Notes under the pieces: generated by a model
What the model was told of the DNA's origin: nothing
Seen by the model: the letters and a program-made list of their open reading frames with translations, nothing else
The model's database searches: none
NCBI RefSeq assembly: GCF_032118995.1
Contig: NC_092665.1
Location: 15,830,012-15,894,011, forward strand
Length of the DNA stretch: 64,000 bases
Reading direction: 5' to 3'
From: Asterias amurensis
Lineage: Eukaryota; Echinodermata; Asteroidea; Forcipulatida; Asteriidae
Translations under genes and position numbers: made by a program
Shown: positions 21,743 through 32,958 of the stretch, in pieces
How positions within the stretch are numbered: the first letter of the stretch is position 1
Layout of the letters: every line of letters begins with the position of its first letter

Positions 21743-23592
21743 TGTGAAACGCCAGTGATTTCCGTCATGGCGTCTTGCTACGCAGCAACACATTGGGATT
21801 GGCTGCTTTGAATGTTTCCCCCTTATCTTTTGAAAACTTTGTGTGTATTTATTATTTTGGTAATGTCTTGTAAAACTGTTTAACTTGCAGCTACACTATT
21901 TTCTAAGATGAAGGTTCCATCCTCATACAACTTAAGAAGGATGAGACCCCCGTTCCCCTCAAGCCAGTTTGGCAAGACTTTTGTAGATTTGAAAACATAA
22001 AATAAAAATAACTATTTTTTTCATTGTGCTCATGCAAACAAATTTAAAAGGAAAATTGTTTAAAAGAGTATTTTCATAATTATGTATTTATTGATACGTC
22101 TAGTAAAATTAATTTAAAAACAAATCTAAAATCACAAATGAACAATAAAAAAGACCTCCAACATTACTCGAAGTCCTGTCAGATTTTAAAATGTGCATCG
22201 TTTACCCTAAAAGAAGTGTTATCCATTCTCTGACATCATATCTGAGTAATTGTTATCGTTAAACAGAAAAAACAGCTCTTGTTTGTGTAATTCCTAAAGT
22301 GGAAAACACTTCAACAAAAGATTTCTTTCAAAAACCAGGTACTCTTAAACCATTCTGTATTGATTAAAACGTCCTCTAAAATTACTTTAAAAAAGACAAT
22401 ATAAAAACATATATGAAACATAAAATACCGCCACCGATATAAACTCTTATGATATATTTTCAGATTTCCAAATTTCCATTGATACAAAGTTGCCAATCAT
22501 TTATGATATAAAGTCGGAATATTTAATACAAAAGGAATTGAACCCGCAGGTTACTATTTTTGACTTGTTCAATCAACGTACAGTCTTAGACTTAACGGCA
22601 CCGGACACACAGGTATTAACTCACAACAATAGTTAGTATATTAATTCACTAGTTCGTGAACAACGGAGAACCTTTGATAGTATAAAAACTGATTTGCTGA
22701 TTTAGTATAAAAACTGATTTGCTGTACTCTGTCTGCGCACACAAAGTAAACTCAACATCATTATATTACGGGAGTAGTTGCGGCGTTATTTTCGAAGCCC
22801 ATGTGTTTCCTTGTTATGAACACTTTTACGCAGTTGTGAAGTTTAGGGTCATGACCTCTGTTGTGTGTACCTTTCCTAGGTAAATATGTGGGTGGGTAGT
22901 ATAAGAATGCCATTTGTTGAGTATACGGTTTCTCTTTTCATACACACACCTCTATCAACACTGATTTGATAGGTATATAATGAAATGGTGAGTTCATATT
23001 TAGTATAAAAAAAAACATTCAGAAAGGTTTAAATGTCTAACATTCCATGATTGCTCTGTGGAAAACATTTTGTTGCAATATACAAATACAAAATGCTACG
23101 TTATTTTGAGTAGTTAAATGTAGTTTTCAGTTAAAAGAAAAACTTCCATGACAGTTTCCTATGAAAGTAAGTTTGTTATGGTCAATATAGCTATGAGCAG
23201 AGACGTAACCAGAGGGAGATGGATCTTGGATTTTGTCAAAGTTCGAAATTTTTAGCAAAGTATAACTTGGTCAAGAGTTTAAAAGTAGGATTTGAAACTT
23301 AGCATGGTGGAAGTATAACTATTGAGAGACTTGGTGTAACACCATCGTGAATATCTGCTTTTGAGTAGTGCCGTCCATAATAGCGTCCATAATTCTCCTG
23401 AAGACAATCAGAGAATGCTTATCGAAACATTGGGTAGTTAACCACCGGTTCTTCTCAAAACCACTACTTGTTAAAACAGGAGATATCCACATGGTGTAAC
23501 CGCAAACCTCTCTTAAGAATTTATAAAAAAAGCTTGCAATATTTAAAAAATGCATTAATTTTTCTTTGCGTACTTCTCAAGGCAAGGTTCTC
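21743..23592. other. Intergenic: rest of the A4-side flank, a deleted A gene, and B3 downstream
   Basis: No gene. 21743-22600 continues the duplicated flank seen at 9070-10570. A degraded 5' half of a TTAA MITE near 22590-22688 runs straight into an A-type promoter block, marking a lost gene. From about 22990 the sequence is B 3' flank, similar to 34.5-35.2 kb. Confidence 0.65.
22689..22990 (-). promoter_or_regulatory. Orphan A-family promoter block (ghost of a deleted A gene)
   Basis: Carries the A-upstream sequence GATTTGCTGTACTCTGTCTG, GGGTCATGACCT at 22846-22857 and the CACACACCTCTATCAACAC block, but no A coding sequence follows. Instead the MITE that normally lies 3' of short A genes abuts it near 22688, with a duplicated TAGTATAAAAACTGATTTGC at the junction. 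A whole A gene has been deleted. Confidence 0.75.
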
Positions 23593-24788
23593 TTAAAGTT
23601 TGACTTCTGTGTACACGTCGAGTGTCGAGTCTTGTGGACCGAGCTCCATGTATGGTCCCATTACATCCTTCTGATTGGAGGGCGTGTTCGAGGAAGGTAC
23701 CAGCCGGGAGAGATCCGTACGTACCCCGCTTAGATTGGAAGAAGAAGGGTTCACATTGGCGTAGTTGGGAACCTCTGCTTTGGTGTTCACATTGGCGTAG
23801 TTGGGAACCTCTGCTTTGGTGTTCACATTGGTGTAGTTGGGAACCTCTGCTTTGGCTGCAGACGAGGCCTGGCTGTCCTTGAGTATCGAAGTGGCATAAA
23901 TATGGGATGAATTTTGCTGGTTTGGCCCTGTGTCTGAGGTGGTATTACGTGTCCTTTTACGATACACGAAGTATGAGACGAGGACGATAATCAGGCCAAC
24001 AAGAAAGATTAAAGGGATTGTTATACCAATAATTACACCAACAGAGAGACCAGGTTCGTCAGGGCGTTGTATAGGCTTGGTTGGGTAGGGGATGACGGTC
24101 AAGGGTCCTATCTTGCAGACAAGAGACGTCCAGTTTTTATTCTCTGGTGTTATTGAAAAACAGAACACAGTGACTCCATCATCTGAAACCTTGACACCCT
24201 TCTGCAACCGTGATCCTGAGTGGATCACTGGTAGAGGAGTGTCGACCCAATCTGGCCTTTCTAGGGACTGCTCGTATCACTGACCACTGCGGTTCTTTCA
24301 TCGATGACCGTGCTACATGTCAGAATGTCTCCCTCGTTCACAACTGCCGGACCGTCTGGGAAACAGACTGGAAACTCTTCGGTTGAGTTTACAGTAAGAC
24401 GCCCTTTTCCATTTGTAATTACAGTTTTATTGTATTTCCTAATAATGACGTACAGGTAAGACCCAGCATCGGATGATGTCAGTGTGGTGATTGTTAGGTT
24501 TTGAGAATAAAGTGTCGACGTTTCCTTATCCAGATCAACAGGGCTGACCGAAATTCTATCATCTTCCATGACTTCAGAGTAAGAAGAACTAACATAATGC
24601 TGCAAGGTAAACATGTGTACATTCGGATCAAAGCCAGTAGCGAGACATGAAAGAGTTACAGTGCCGTTCGTTAATGCTTGCTGGGGAAAGACTGATACAG
24701 GAAAGACAGTGACCTCACAATGACCCGGGGATGGAAGACAAAGCCAGAAGAAGACCAAACAGCCATCAATGGTATAGATGACTCCCAT
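23593..24788 (-). pseudogene. B3: B-family receptor with a frameshift
   Basis: Close to B2 and B4 (start MGVIYTIDG). The V-domain F-strand cysteine is replaced by Tyr (YLYV), which removes the canonical disulfide. One base is missing near 24262 (CTAGGGACTG against CTATAGGACTG in B7), shifting the frame inside the four-cysteine domain. The downstream frame keeps the transmembrane helix, three 12-residue repeats (YTNV, YANV, YANV), YMEL and YTEVKL. Two independent defects argue for a pseudogene rather than a sequencing error. Confidence 0.85.
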
Positions 24789-26276
24789 ATTAAATTCTTT
24801 ATCTAAGGTTTTCTCGTCTTTAGGCATCAGACATATTTCATTAAACCAGAGTTACTACTGCTGTCGTAAAAATACTCACAAAGGTAGCATACTCTGCAGT
24901 ACAGCTCCAAGCATTATTATGATTTGACACCTATCACTGAGTATGGTTTTGAACAATGCACAATGTCTGTCCACATAGGAAAGCATTCCGTATGGCATGA
25001 CACGATGCACAATGTTCCGACGTCACTTGTTGATTTTGTTTGTATCAACAAGACAAGCAATTGATTTCTCGAAACGGCAACTTCAAATTTCTAGAATGGA
25101 GACAGAAAACGTGAAACCTTATTTTAGTTTCAACAAAACTTGCGAGTAATGGTAGAAAAGATTTGATTTAAAACTGCATCAGTTTTTTCATTTATTTGAA
25201 ATGTTTGTCATCTCAATGCTGGTTCTTAAGACCAAACTGTCTTCAAAAGCTCTTCTTTTGACTATTGAAAGAAATATCATTTCCCACGATCCATAACTGA
25301 ACTGCAAACCTACTTAGCATACATCAGTGCGTACAGAGATGCAGTTTGTGTTTACGCGTATGAGGTATGAATCAACCTGTCAGATTGAACCATTCATCAT
25401 GTGAAACCAACCCTAAATTACGCCAATGGTTTCCGTCATGGCGGCTTGCTACGCAGCAACATTGGGATTGGCTCCTTTGAATGTTTCCCCTTATCTTTTG
25501 AAATTTTTTTGTGTATTGATTATTTTGTTCATATTTAGTAAAACTGGTAACTTGCAGCTACACTATTTTCTCAGATGAAGGCTCCATCCTCATAACACTT
25601 AAGGAGGATGACACTCCAGTTCCTCTCAGGATAGTTTAGCAAGATTTACGTAGATTTAAAAACAAAAAATAAAAATATTTAGTTTTTTCATTGTTCTCAT
25701 GCAAACAAAAATAATAGGCAGCTTGATTTTCAAAACCTAAAATGTATTTTAATCATTATATTTTGATTGACAAGTCTTGAAAAACTTATTTAAAAACAAA
25801 ATCTACGACCACACATGAACCATAAAAGAACCCCCACCGGTTATTACTCGAAGTCATGTCAGATTTAAAAGTGTGCTTCGTTACTTTAAAAGAAGTGTTA
25901 TCCATTCTTTGACACCAAATCTGAGTAATGGTTTCCGTTAAACAGAACAAAGCAGCGCTTGTTTGGTTTTAATTCGGAAAATGGAAAACACTTAAACAAC
26001 AAAATTCTTTCAAAAACCTTAAGGTACTTTTAAACCATTCTGTGTTGATTAATACGTCCTGTAAAAGTCTTTCAAAAACACAATTTAAAATTACACATGA
26101 AACATTAAAGACCGCCACCAATATAAACTCTTATGATATATTTTCAGATTTCCAAACTTCCATCTATACAAAGTTGCCACTTATTTATGATATCAAATCG
26201 GAATATTTAATACAAAAGAAGTTACACCCGCAGGCTATTATTATTGAATTGATCAAACAATTCCAAATCTTAGGCT
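24789..26276. other. Intergenic: B3 upstream to A5 downstream
   Basis: No gene. Paralogous to 14314-16111 and 31108-32573. An 85-codon open frame at 26042-26299 starts with GTG and is not called. Confidence 0.65.
25018..25025. promoter_or_regulatory. Degenerate CRE upstream of B3
   Basis: CGACGTCA, one base off the TGACGTCA present at the matching position of B2 and B4, about 230 bp upstream of the B3 ATG. Confidence 0.25.
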
Positions 26277-26540
26277 TTAAAGGCACAGTACACTATTAGT
26301 AATTAATCAAATAATGGTTAGCCTACAAATTGAACAATGGAGAACCGTTGATAGTAAAACAAATTTTGAGAAATGGCTCCCTTTAATGTAAAGTAGTTTT
26401 TGAGGAACAGGCAATTTCTCAGTCAAAAAATAAAATGCTTCAGGCCTGAAACATTTTGTTGGGCATCTGAAAGCACACCAATTTGTGCAACAAGGGTGTT
26501 TTTTCATTCAGTCCGAGAATACTGATCTTTGACAATTACC

Positions 26541-26775
26541 AAAGAATATTAATTTTGGTTTTTACCCATACACCGATGTGTGTTAGCACTGTATACTCAG
26601 TACTTTCCCGAGTCCTGTGAAAAAATATCACAGGCATGTTACTCGGGTGGGATTCGACTCGAATCCCACCCGAGTAACATGCCTGTGATATTTTTTCACA
26701 GGACTCGGGAAAGTACTGAGTATACAGTGCTAACACACATCGGTGTATGGGTAAAAACCAAAATTAATATTCTTT
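26541..26775. repeat. Near-perfect palindrome, 117-bp arms with a 1-base centre
   Basis: The arms 26541-26657 and 26659-26775 are reverse complements by eye, with C at 26658 between them. The left arm is the inverted 3' part of the SINE, the right arm the direct copy. Confidence 0.9.
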
Positions 26776-27577
26776 ATCCCCGATGCAAATTTAACATCTA
26801 TTATATCGTTGCGGTACCCGCTGCCAAAACATAGGATTCGAACTGCCTCTAGCTGCCGGGCAACCTCGGTAGTCTAGTTGGTAAGACACTGCTCTAGAAT
26901 TGCAAGGGTCGTGGGTTCGAATCCCACCCGAGTAACATGCCTGTGATATTTTTTCACAGGACTCGGGAAAGTACTGAGTATACAGTGCTAACACACATCG
27001 GTGTATGGGTAAAAACCAAAATTAATATTCTTTATCCCCGATGCAAATTTAACATCTATTATATCGTTGCGGTACCCGCTGCCAAAACATAGGATTCGAA
27101 CTGCCTCTAGCTGCCGGGCAACCTCGGTAGTCTAGTTGGTAAGACACTGCTCTAGAATTGCAAGGGTCGTGGGTTCGAATCCCACCCGAGTAACATGCCT
27201 GTGATATTTTTTCACAGGACTCGGGAAAGTACTGAGTATACAGTGCTAACACACATCGGTGTATGGGTAAAAACCAAAATTAATATTCTTTATCCCCGAT
27301 GCAAATTTAACATCTATTATATCGTTGCGGTACCCGCTGCCAAAACATAGGATTCGAACTGCCTCTAGCTGCCGGGCAACCTCGGTAGTCTAGTTGGTAA
27401 GACACTGCTCTAGAATTGCAAGGGTCGTGGGTTCGAATCCCACCCGAGTAACATGCCTGTGATATTTTTTCACAGGACTCGGGAAAGTACTGAGTATACA
27501 GTGCTAACACACATCGGTGTATGGGTAAAAACCAAAATTAATATTCTTTATCCCCGATGCAAATTTAACATCTATTA
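26541..27577 (+). mobile_element. tRNA-derived SINE: head-to-tail trimer with an inverted 5' part
   Basis: Three virtually the same 258-bp units (26776-27033, 27034-27291, 27292-27549) plus a short partial unit. Each has a tRNA-like head with A-box-like TAGTCTAGTTGG and B-box GGTTCGAATCC, so RNA polymerase III origin is likely. The block is flanked by a 13-bp duplication AATTACCAAAGAA, as expected for target-primed insertion; the uninterrupted site is seen near 10855. The left end is an inverted 3' portion. No functional tRNA is claimed. Confidence 0.85.
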
Positions 27578-27655
27578 AATTACCAAAGAAGTCTATAGTG
27601 CCTTTAATGTTTGAGTTATGTGTACGGTGTAAATTAATGCCAAGAGTTCGGTCAG

Positions 27656-28803
27656 CTAGAGTTCAAGTTCTGCATACTGAGATGGTTTATTGTATTCAGT
27701 GTCCAACTCCATGTAAGGATCTGCTTCCCTAGTGTTGGCATCTTTCTCGTGTTCAACGGGTTGAATAGAGGGAAGACCAGGCTGGGAATTGTTCATTGAG
27801 TTTTCTTCCAGGGTCGAACAATATACATGAGGCACGTCATCTCCTTCCTTACTCATCGGTACATGAGGTGGACCCCTTGAAGCATCTTCACGAGCTTTTG
27901 AGGTTTCCCGGGAGCTGCAGCAGTCAATGAGGATGTCTTTTGCGAGCCTCCACCTTCTTGGGTCGAATCGGAAGCACATAACATGTATAGCAACGAGAAT
28001 GATGAAGACGACCAGTCCTATGATGATACCAGCGATTTGACCAACAGACAGGCCTGATGTTATACGACTGTTGTACCGGTAGGCCTAGTTGGTATCGTGG
28101 GTGGTGTTGTGGATTCGATATCAACAACATCCAAAGGTCCAATAGTGCAGGACAAATTCATATCAGACGACGGTAAGTTTGCAACACAGATGTAAGTCTG
28201 TGAATTGTCCGAAGTTGTAACATTTTTCGAGAAGACCGCTCCACCTTGCTCACCTGAGTAGACCACCCAATCTCCATGTTCTCCAATAATCGATGGAGTT
28301 GCGATACCAGATGTACTGCATGAGATGGCCCTTCCAACAGTTAATGTCTCCGGACCGTTTGGACTGCAGGACAGGAATGCGTCTCTGGGGTACACTGACA
28401 AAACTAGTTTCTCGTCTAAGACCCCCACAGCAGACATCTCACCAGTTGGACGAATAAGATTGCATTTTTATGTTCCTGTATTAGTTGTCTCTACTTCACT
28501 GAATGTTAGATTGAAGGTTGAAATCACACCCTCTGTGAAACTAACAAGATACCGCTGATCGCTAACATACAAATCCTTACTGGTAACGGTAAAGATACCC
28601 AAGATGAACCAAGACAGGTAATAAGAAGCATTAAAACCAGACACCTGACAGAGAAGACTGACCGTAGTTCCCTCCCGCTGCACCGTCATATTGGGAGAAA
28701 CTTCAAGAGTCATTGACCGACAGCGGACTGAGAATATCAGCGAAGAAAACATCAGTGCTAAAAACCAAACACCTTTCACATTGTCTCTACGTTGGTCCTC
28801 CAT
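27656..28803 (-). pseudogene. A5: short-tail A-family pseudogene
   Basis: Nearly the same as A3. It shares the F-strand TAA stop in the V domain and has its own 2-base insertion near 28062 (GTTATACGAC against GTTACGAC), which shifts the frame just before the transmembrane helix. The frame across the four-cysteine domain is open here, unlike A3, so the two copies decayed separately after the common nonsense change. The tail still encodes YMEL...YAELEL. The ATG context and promoter block are intact, so transcription is possible. Confidence 0.9.
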
Positions 28804-29958
28804 GGTCGTGTGTTGACTACACTGTGAAGTAAATAATTCGGTAATTAATGGAACGCCACTCAACTTTGTAGCCTCACTGAATGTCTAGTTCCTATATTAG
28901 TATTTACTGTAATGTTCACCATTGGACTGTTCAAACCGTGTGGCATATATAGCATGAGTTTATAAATCAATCATATATCAACTTGAAAGTGATTTGTTTG
29001 ATGACAACCTCGCAGTTTGGTCACAGTCTCGAGACTGAGTTGCTGTACTCTGTCTGCGCACGCAAACTAAACTAAACGTCAATAATACGGGAGTAGTTGC
29101 GGCGTAAGTTTCCTTGTTATGAACCATTTTTACGCAGTTGTGAAGTTTAGGGTCGTGACCTCTGTTGTGTACTTTTCTTAGGTAAATTCGTGGGTGCGAG
29201 TGAATAATGTGTTATATTATACGGTTTTTCCTTTCATAGACCAAAATATATCAACACTGGTTTCAACTGCTCGGGGATACTGAAACGGTAATTTTTTTTT
29301 TAGTACAGTAAAGAATATTTTGGCAAGGTTTTGAGTTTCAGCAACTTGTGATTGTTCTGTGAGAAACTGTTGGTGCAATATTAAATATAAATTACGAAAT
29401 AATACATTTTTTCCGGGAGAAAAAAAATTGTAGTTTTTATAAGTAAGACTCCTATGACATTGTCTTATAAAACTAAGTGAAGTATGGTCATCAAAGCTAT
29501 GATCAGTGACGTAACCAGAGGAAAAGGAATCATGGAATTTGTCAAGTTTCGAAATTTGTAGCACATTGTCAACCTCCATAACGCGGTCAAGAGTTTAAAA
29601 GTAGCATGTGGAAGTACAGCTATTAAAGGTTTGGTGTAAAACCATGTGGATATCCTTCTTTTTTTTAGTGCCAACCATCAAGTCCAGTATTCTCCTGAAG
29701 ACAGTTGGATCATGCTTATCGAAACGTTGAATCGTTAACCATCGGTTCTTTTAAAACCTTTACTAATAAAAACAGAGATATCCACATGCAGTAAGAGATA
29801 TCAACATGGTGTTACCGCAAACCTCTCTTATAAAATTATACAGAAGTTTGCAATATTTCCCAAAGTGTATTCATTACAATTTAATACACAGTTTTTCTGT
29901 ACCTACATCTCAATGCAAGGTTCTCCTAAAGTTTGAGTTCTGTGTACACGTCGAGTGT
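28804..29958. other. Intergenic: A5 upstream and B4 downstream
   Basis: No gene. Paralogous to 353-1401 and 12073-13125. Confidence 0.7.
28946..29161 (-). promoter_or_regulatory. A5 upstream block: TATATA and GGGTCGTGACCT
   Basis: TATATA at 28946-28951 (143 bp upstream of the ATG) and GGGTCGTGACCT at 29150-29161 (347 bp upstream), as in A1. Confidence 0.4.
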
Positions 29959-31107
29959 TTATTCTTGTGGACCGAGCTCCATGTATGGTCCTGCCTGTCC
30001 AGTTACATCCTTCTGATTGGAGGGCGTGTTCGAGGAAGGTACCAGCCGGGAGAGATCCGTACGTGCCCCTCTTAGATTGGAAGAAGAATGGTTCACATTG
30101 GCGTAGTTGGGAACCTCTGCTTTGGTGTTCACACTGGCGTAGTTGTGAACCTCTGCTTTGGCCGTAGACGAGGCATGGCTATCCTCGCGTATCGAAGTGG
30201 CATAAATATGGGATGGATTTTGCTGGTTTGGCCCCGTGTCTGAGGTGGTATTACGTGTCCTTTTACGTCGGTACACGAAGTATGAGACGAGGATGGTAAC
30301 CAGACCAACAAGAAGGATTGAAGGGATTGTTATACCAGTAATTACACGAACAGAGAGGCCGGGTTCGTCAGTAGAAATTATTGGAGTTGTTATAGGCGTG
30401 GTAGGGTAGGGGATTACGGTCAAAGGTCCTATCCTGCAAGAAAGAGCCGAGTTTGGGTTCTCTTGTGTTATTGAAAAACATAGAAATGTCACACCATCAT
30501 CTGAGACTTGGACACTCTTCTGCAACCGTGATCCTGAATCGTTTACTGCTGGAGGGGTCTTGACCCAATCTGGCCTTACTACAGGGCTGTTCGTATCACT
30601 GACCACTGGGGTTCTTTCATCGATGACCGTGCTACATGTAAGAATGTCTCCCTCGTTCACAACTGCCGGACCGTCTGGGAAACAGACTGGAAACTCTTCG
30701 GTTGAGTTTACAGTAAGACGCCCTTCTCCATTTGTAATTATATCCCCAGTATCTTCCCTAACAATGACGCACAGGTAAGACCCAGCATCGGATGATGTCA
30801 GTCTGGTGATTGTTAGGTTTTGAGAATAAAGTGTCGACGTATCCTTATCCAGATCAACAGGGCTGACGGTAATTCTAGCATCCTCCATGACTTTAGACCA
30901 AGAGGAACTAACATAGTGATGCCAGGTAAACATGTGTACGTCCGGATCAAAGCCAGTAGCCAGGCAGTTTAGAGTAACAGTTCCGTTCGTGAATGATTGC
31001 TGAGGATAAACTGATACTCTGGAGACAGTGACCTCACAATGACCCGAGAACAGAAGACAAAGCCAGAAGAAGACCAAACAGCCACCAACGGTATAGATGA
31101 CTCCCAT
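29959..31107 (-). CDS. B4: Ig-type receptor with half of the ITAM-like motif (382 aa)
   Basis: Start at MGVIYT (an in-frame ATG 13 codons upstream is also possible). Signal peptide, V-like domain with both cysteines (TLNC, YLCV), four-cysteine domain ending SCRIGPL, stalk and transmembrane helix are complete. The tail has two 12-residue repeats, the first altered to YASV (no Asn at +2), the second YANV. The protein stops after YMELGPQE because TCG of paralogues is TAA here (two adjacent changes), removing the last 13 residues including YTEL. One YxxL remains (Y375), as in a hemITAM. It could signal differently or be at an early stage of decay. Confidence 0.8.
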   Translation of the reverse strand: MGVIYTVGGCLVFFWLCLLFSGHCEVTVSRVSVYPQQSFTNGTVTLNCLATGFDPDVHMFTWHHYVSSSWSKVMEDARITVSPVDLDKDTSTLYSQNLTITRLTSSDAGSYLCVIVREDTGDIITNGEGRLTVNSTEEFPVCFPDGPAVVNEGDILTCSTVIDERTPVVSDTNSPVVRPDWVKTPPAVNDSGSRLQKSVQVSDDGVTFLCFSITQENPNSALSCRIGPLTVIPYPTTPITTPIISTDEPGLSVRVITGITIPSILLVGLVTILVSYFVYRRKRTRNTTSDTGPNQQNPSHIYATSIREDSHASSTAKAEVHNYASVNTKAEVPNYANVNHSSSNLRGARTDLSRLVPSSNTPSNQKDVTGQAGPYMELGPQE

Positions 31108-32573
31108 ATTAAATTCTTTATCTAAGGTTTTCTCGTCTTTAGGCATCAGACATATTTCATTAAACCAGAGTTACTACTGCTGTCGTAAAAATACAAAGGT
31201 AGCATACTCTGCAGTACAGCTCCAAGCATTATTATGATTTGACACCTATCACTGAGTATGGTTTTGAACAATGCACAAGGTCTATCAACATAGGAAAACA
31301 TTCTGTATGATACAAGATAAACAATGTTCTGACGTCACTTGTTGATTTTGTTTGTATCAACAAGAAAAGCAATTGATTTATCGAAACGGCAGCTTAAATC
31401 TTCTAGAATGGAGACAGAAAACGTGAAACCTTATTTTAGTTTCCACAAACTTGCGAGTAATGTTAGAAAATAATATTTGATTTAAAACTGCATCAGTTTT
31501 TCATTGTTTTAAAATGTTTGTCTGTCATCTAAATGATGGTTAACTGTCTTCAAAAGCTCTTCTACAACTATTAAAATAAATACGATTTTTTCACAATCCA
31601 TAACTGAACTGCAAACCTACTTAGTATATATCAGTGCGTACAGAGATTCAGTTTGTGTTTACGCGTATGAGGTATAAATCAACCTGTCAGATTGAACCAT
31701 TCATCATGTGAAACCAACCCTGAATTACGCCAATGATTTCCGTCATGGCGGCTTGCTGCGCAGCTACACTTTGTGATTGGCTGCTTTGAATGTTTCCCCC
31801 TTATCTTTTGAAAATATTTTGTGTATTGATTATTTTGTTCATATTTCAAAAGCTTGGTAACTTGCAGCTACACTATTTTCTCAGATGAAGGTTCCATCCT
31901 CATAACACTTAAGGAGGATGAGACTCCCGTTCATCCCAAGCCACAGTTTGGCAAGATTTATGTAGTTAAAAAACATTACAAAAATTACTAGTTTTTTCAT
32001 TGTTCTCATGGAAAAAAAAATTCAAAAGAAGCTGGATTTTCAAAGGTGTATTTTAATCATTATAAATTGATTGACACGTTGTGTAAAATTACTTTAAAAA
32101 CAAATATAAAATCACAAATGAACCATAAAAAACACCACCAGCGCTCGAAGTCCTGTCAGATTTCAAAATAATCATCGTTACTTTAAAAGAAGTGTTATCC
32201 ATTCTTTGACATCAAATCTGAGTAATGGTTTCCGTTAAACAGAACAAAGCAGCGCTTGTTTGGTTTTAATTCGGAAAATGGAAAACACTTAAACAACAAA
32301 ATTCTTTCAAAAACCTTAAGGTACTTTTAAACCATTCTGTGTTGATTAATACGTCCTGTAAAAGTCTTTCAAAAACACAATTTAAAATTACACATGAAGC
32401 ATTAAAGACCGCCACCAATATAAACTCTTATGATATATTTTCAGATTTCCAAATTTCCATCTATACAAAGTTGCAACTCATTTATGATATCAAATCGGAA
32501 TATTTAATACAAAAGAAGTTACACTCACAGGCTATAATTATTGACTTGATCAAACAATTCCAAATCTTAGGCT
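31108..32573. other. Intergenic: B4 upstream to A6 downstream
   Basis: No gene. Paralogous to 14314-16111 and 24789-26276. An open frame at 32339-32596 starts with GTG and is not called. Confidence 0.65.
31330..31337. promoter_or_regulatory. CRE-like TGACGTCA upstream of B4
   Basis: Perfect TGACGTCA followed by CTTGTTGATT, 223 bp upstream of the B4 ATG, matching B2. Confidence 0.45.
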
Positions 32574-32910
32574 TTAAAGGCACTGTACACTATTAGAAAT
32601 TAATCAAATAATGGCTAGCATACAAATTAAACAACGGAGAACTGTTGCTGGTAAAACAAATTGTGAGAAATGGTTGCCTTTAATGTAAAGTAGTTTTTGA
32701 GGAAGAGGCAATTTCTCAGTCAAAAAATAAAATGCTTCAGGCCTGAAACATTTTGTTAGGCATCTGAAAGCACACCAATTTGTGCAACAAGGGTGTTTTT
32801 TCATTCAGTCCGATGGTTTAACGATTTGTTATCTTATGCATATTATGTTCGGATACATCAAGTGAGAATACTGATCTTTGACAATTACCAAAGAAGTCTA
32901 GTGCCTTTAA
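32574..32910. mobile_element. TTAA-flanked MITE downstream of A6
   Basis: Same position, ends and near-same sequence as the copy after A4 (16112-16449), showing that the 3' flank moved together with the A4-type tail. Confidence 0.75.
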
Positions 32911-32958
32911 AGTTTAAGTCATGTGTACGGTGTAAATCAATGCCAAGAGTTCGGTCAG

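Larger units (their letters stand above)
26277..27607. mobile_element. TTAA MITE downstream of A5, split by a SINE
   Basis: Ends TTAAAGGCACAG and TAGTGCCTTTAA as in the A3, A4 and A6 copies. It is interrupted near its right end by the SINE multimer at 26541-27577. Confidence 0.8.

Noticed and set aside
26791-27510. Three repeated 67-residue open frames on the minus strand
   Set aside because: They are shadows of the SINE units with no independent coding evidence.
26776-27549. CRISPR-like array or functional tRNA gene cluster
   Set aside because: The units are 258 bp, contiguous and without spacers, and sit inside a 13-bp target duplication. The tRNA-like head is followed by SINE body sequence.
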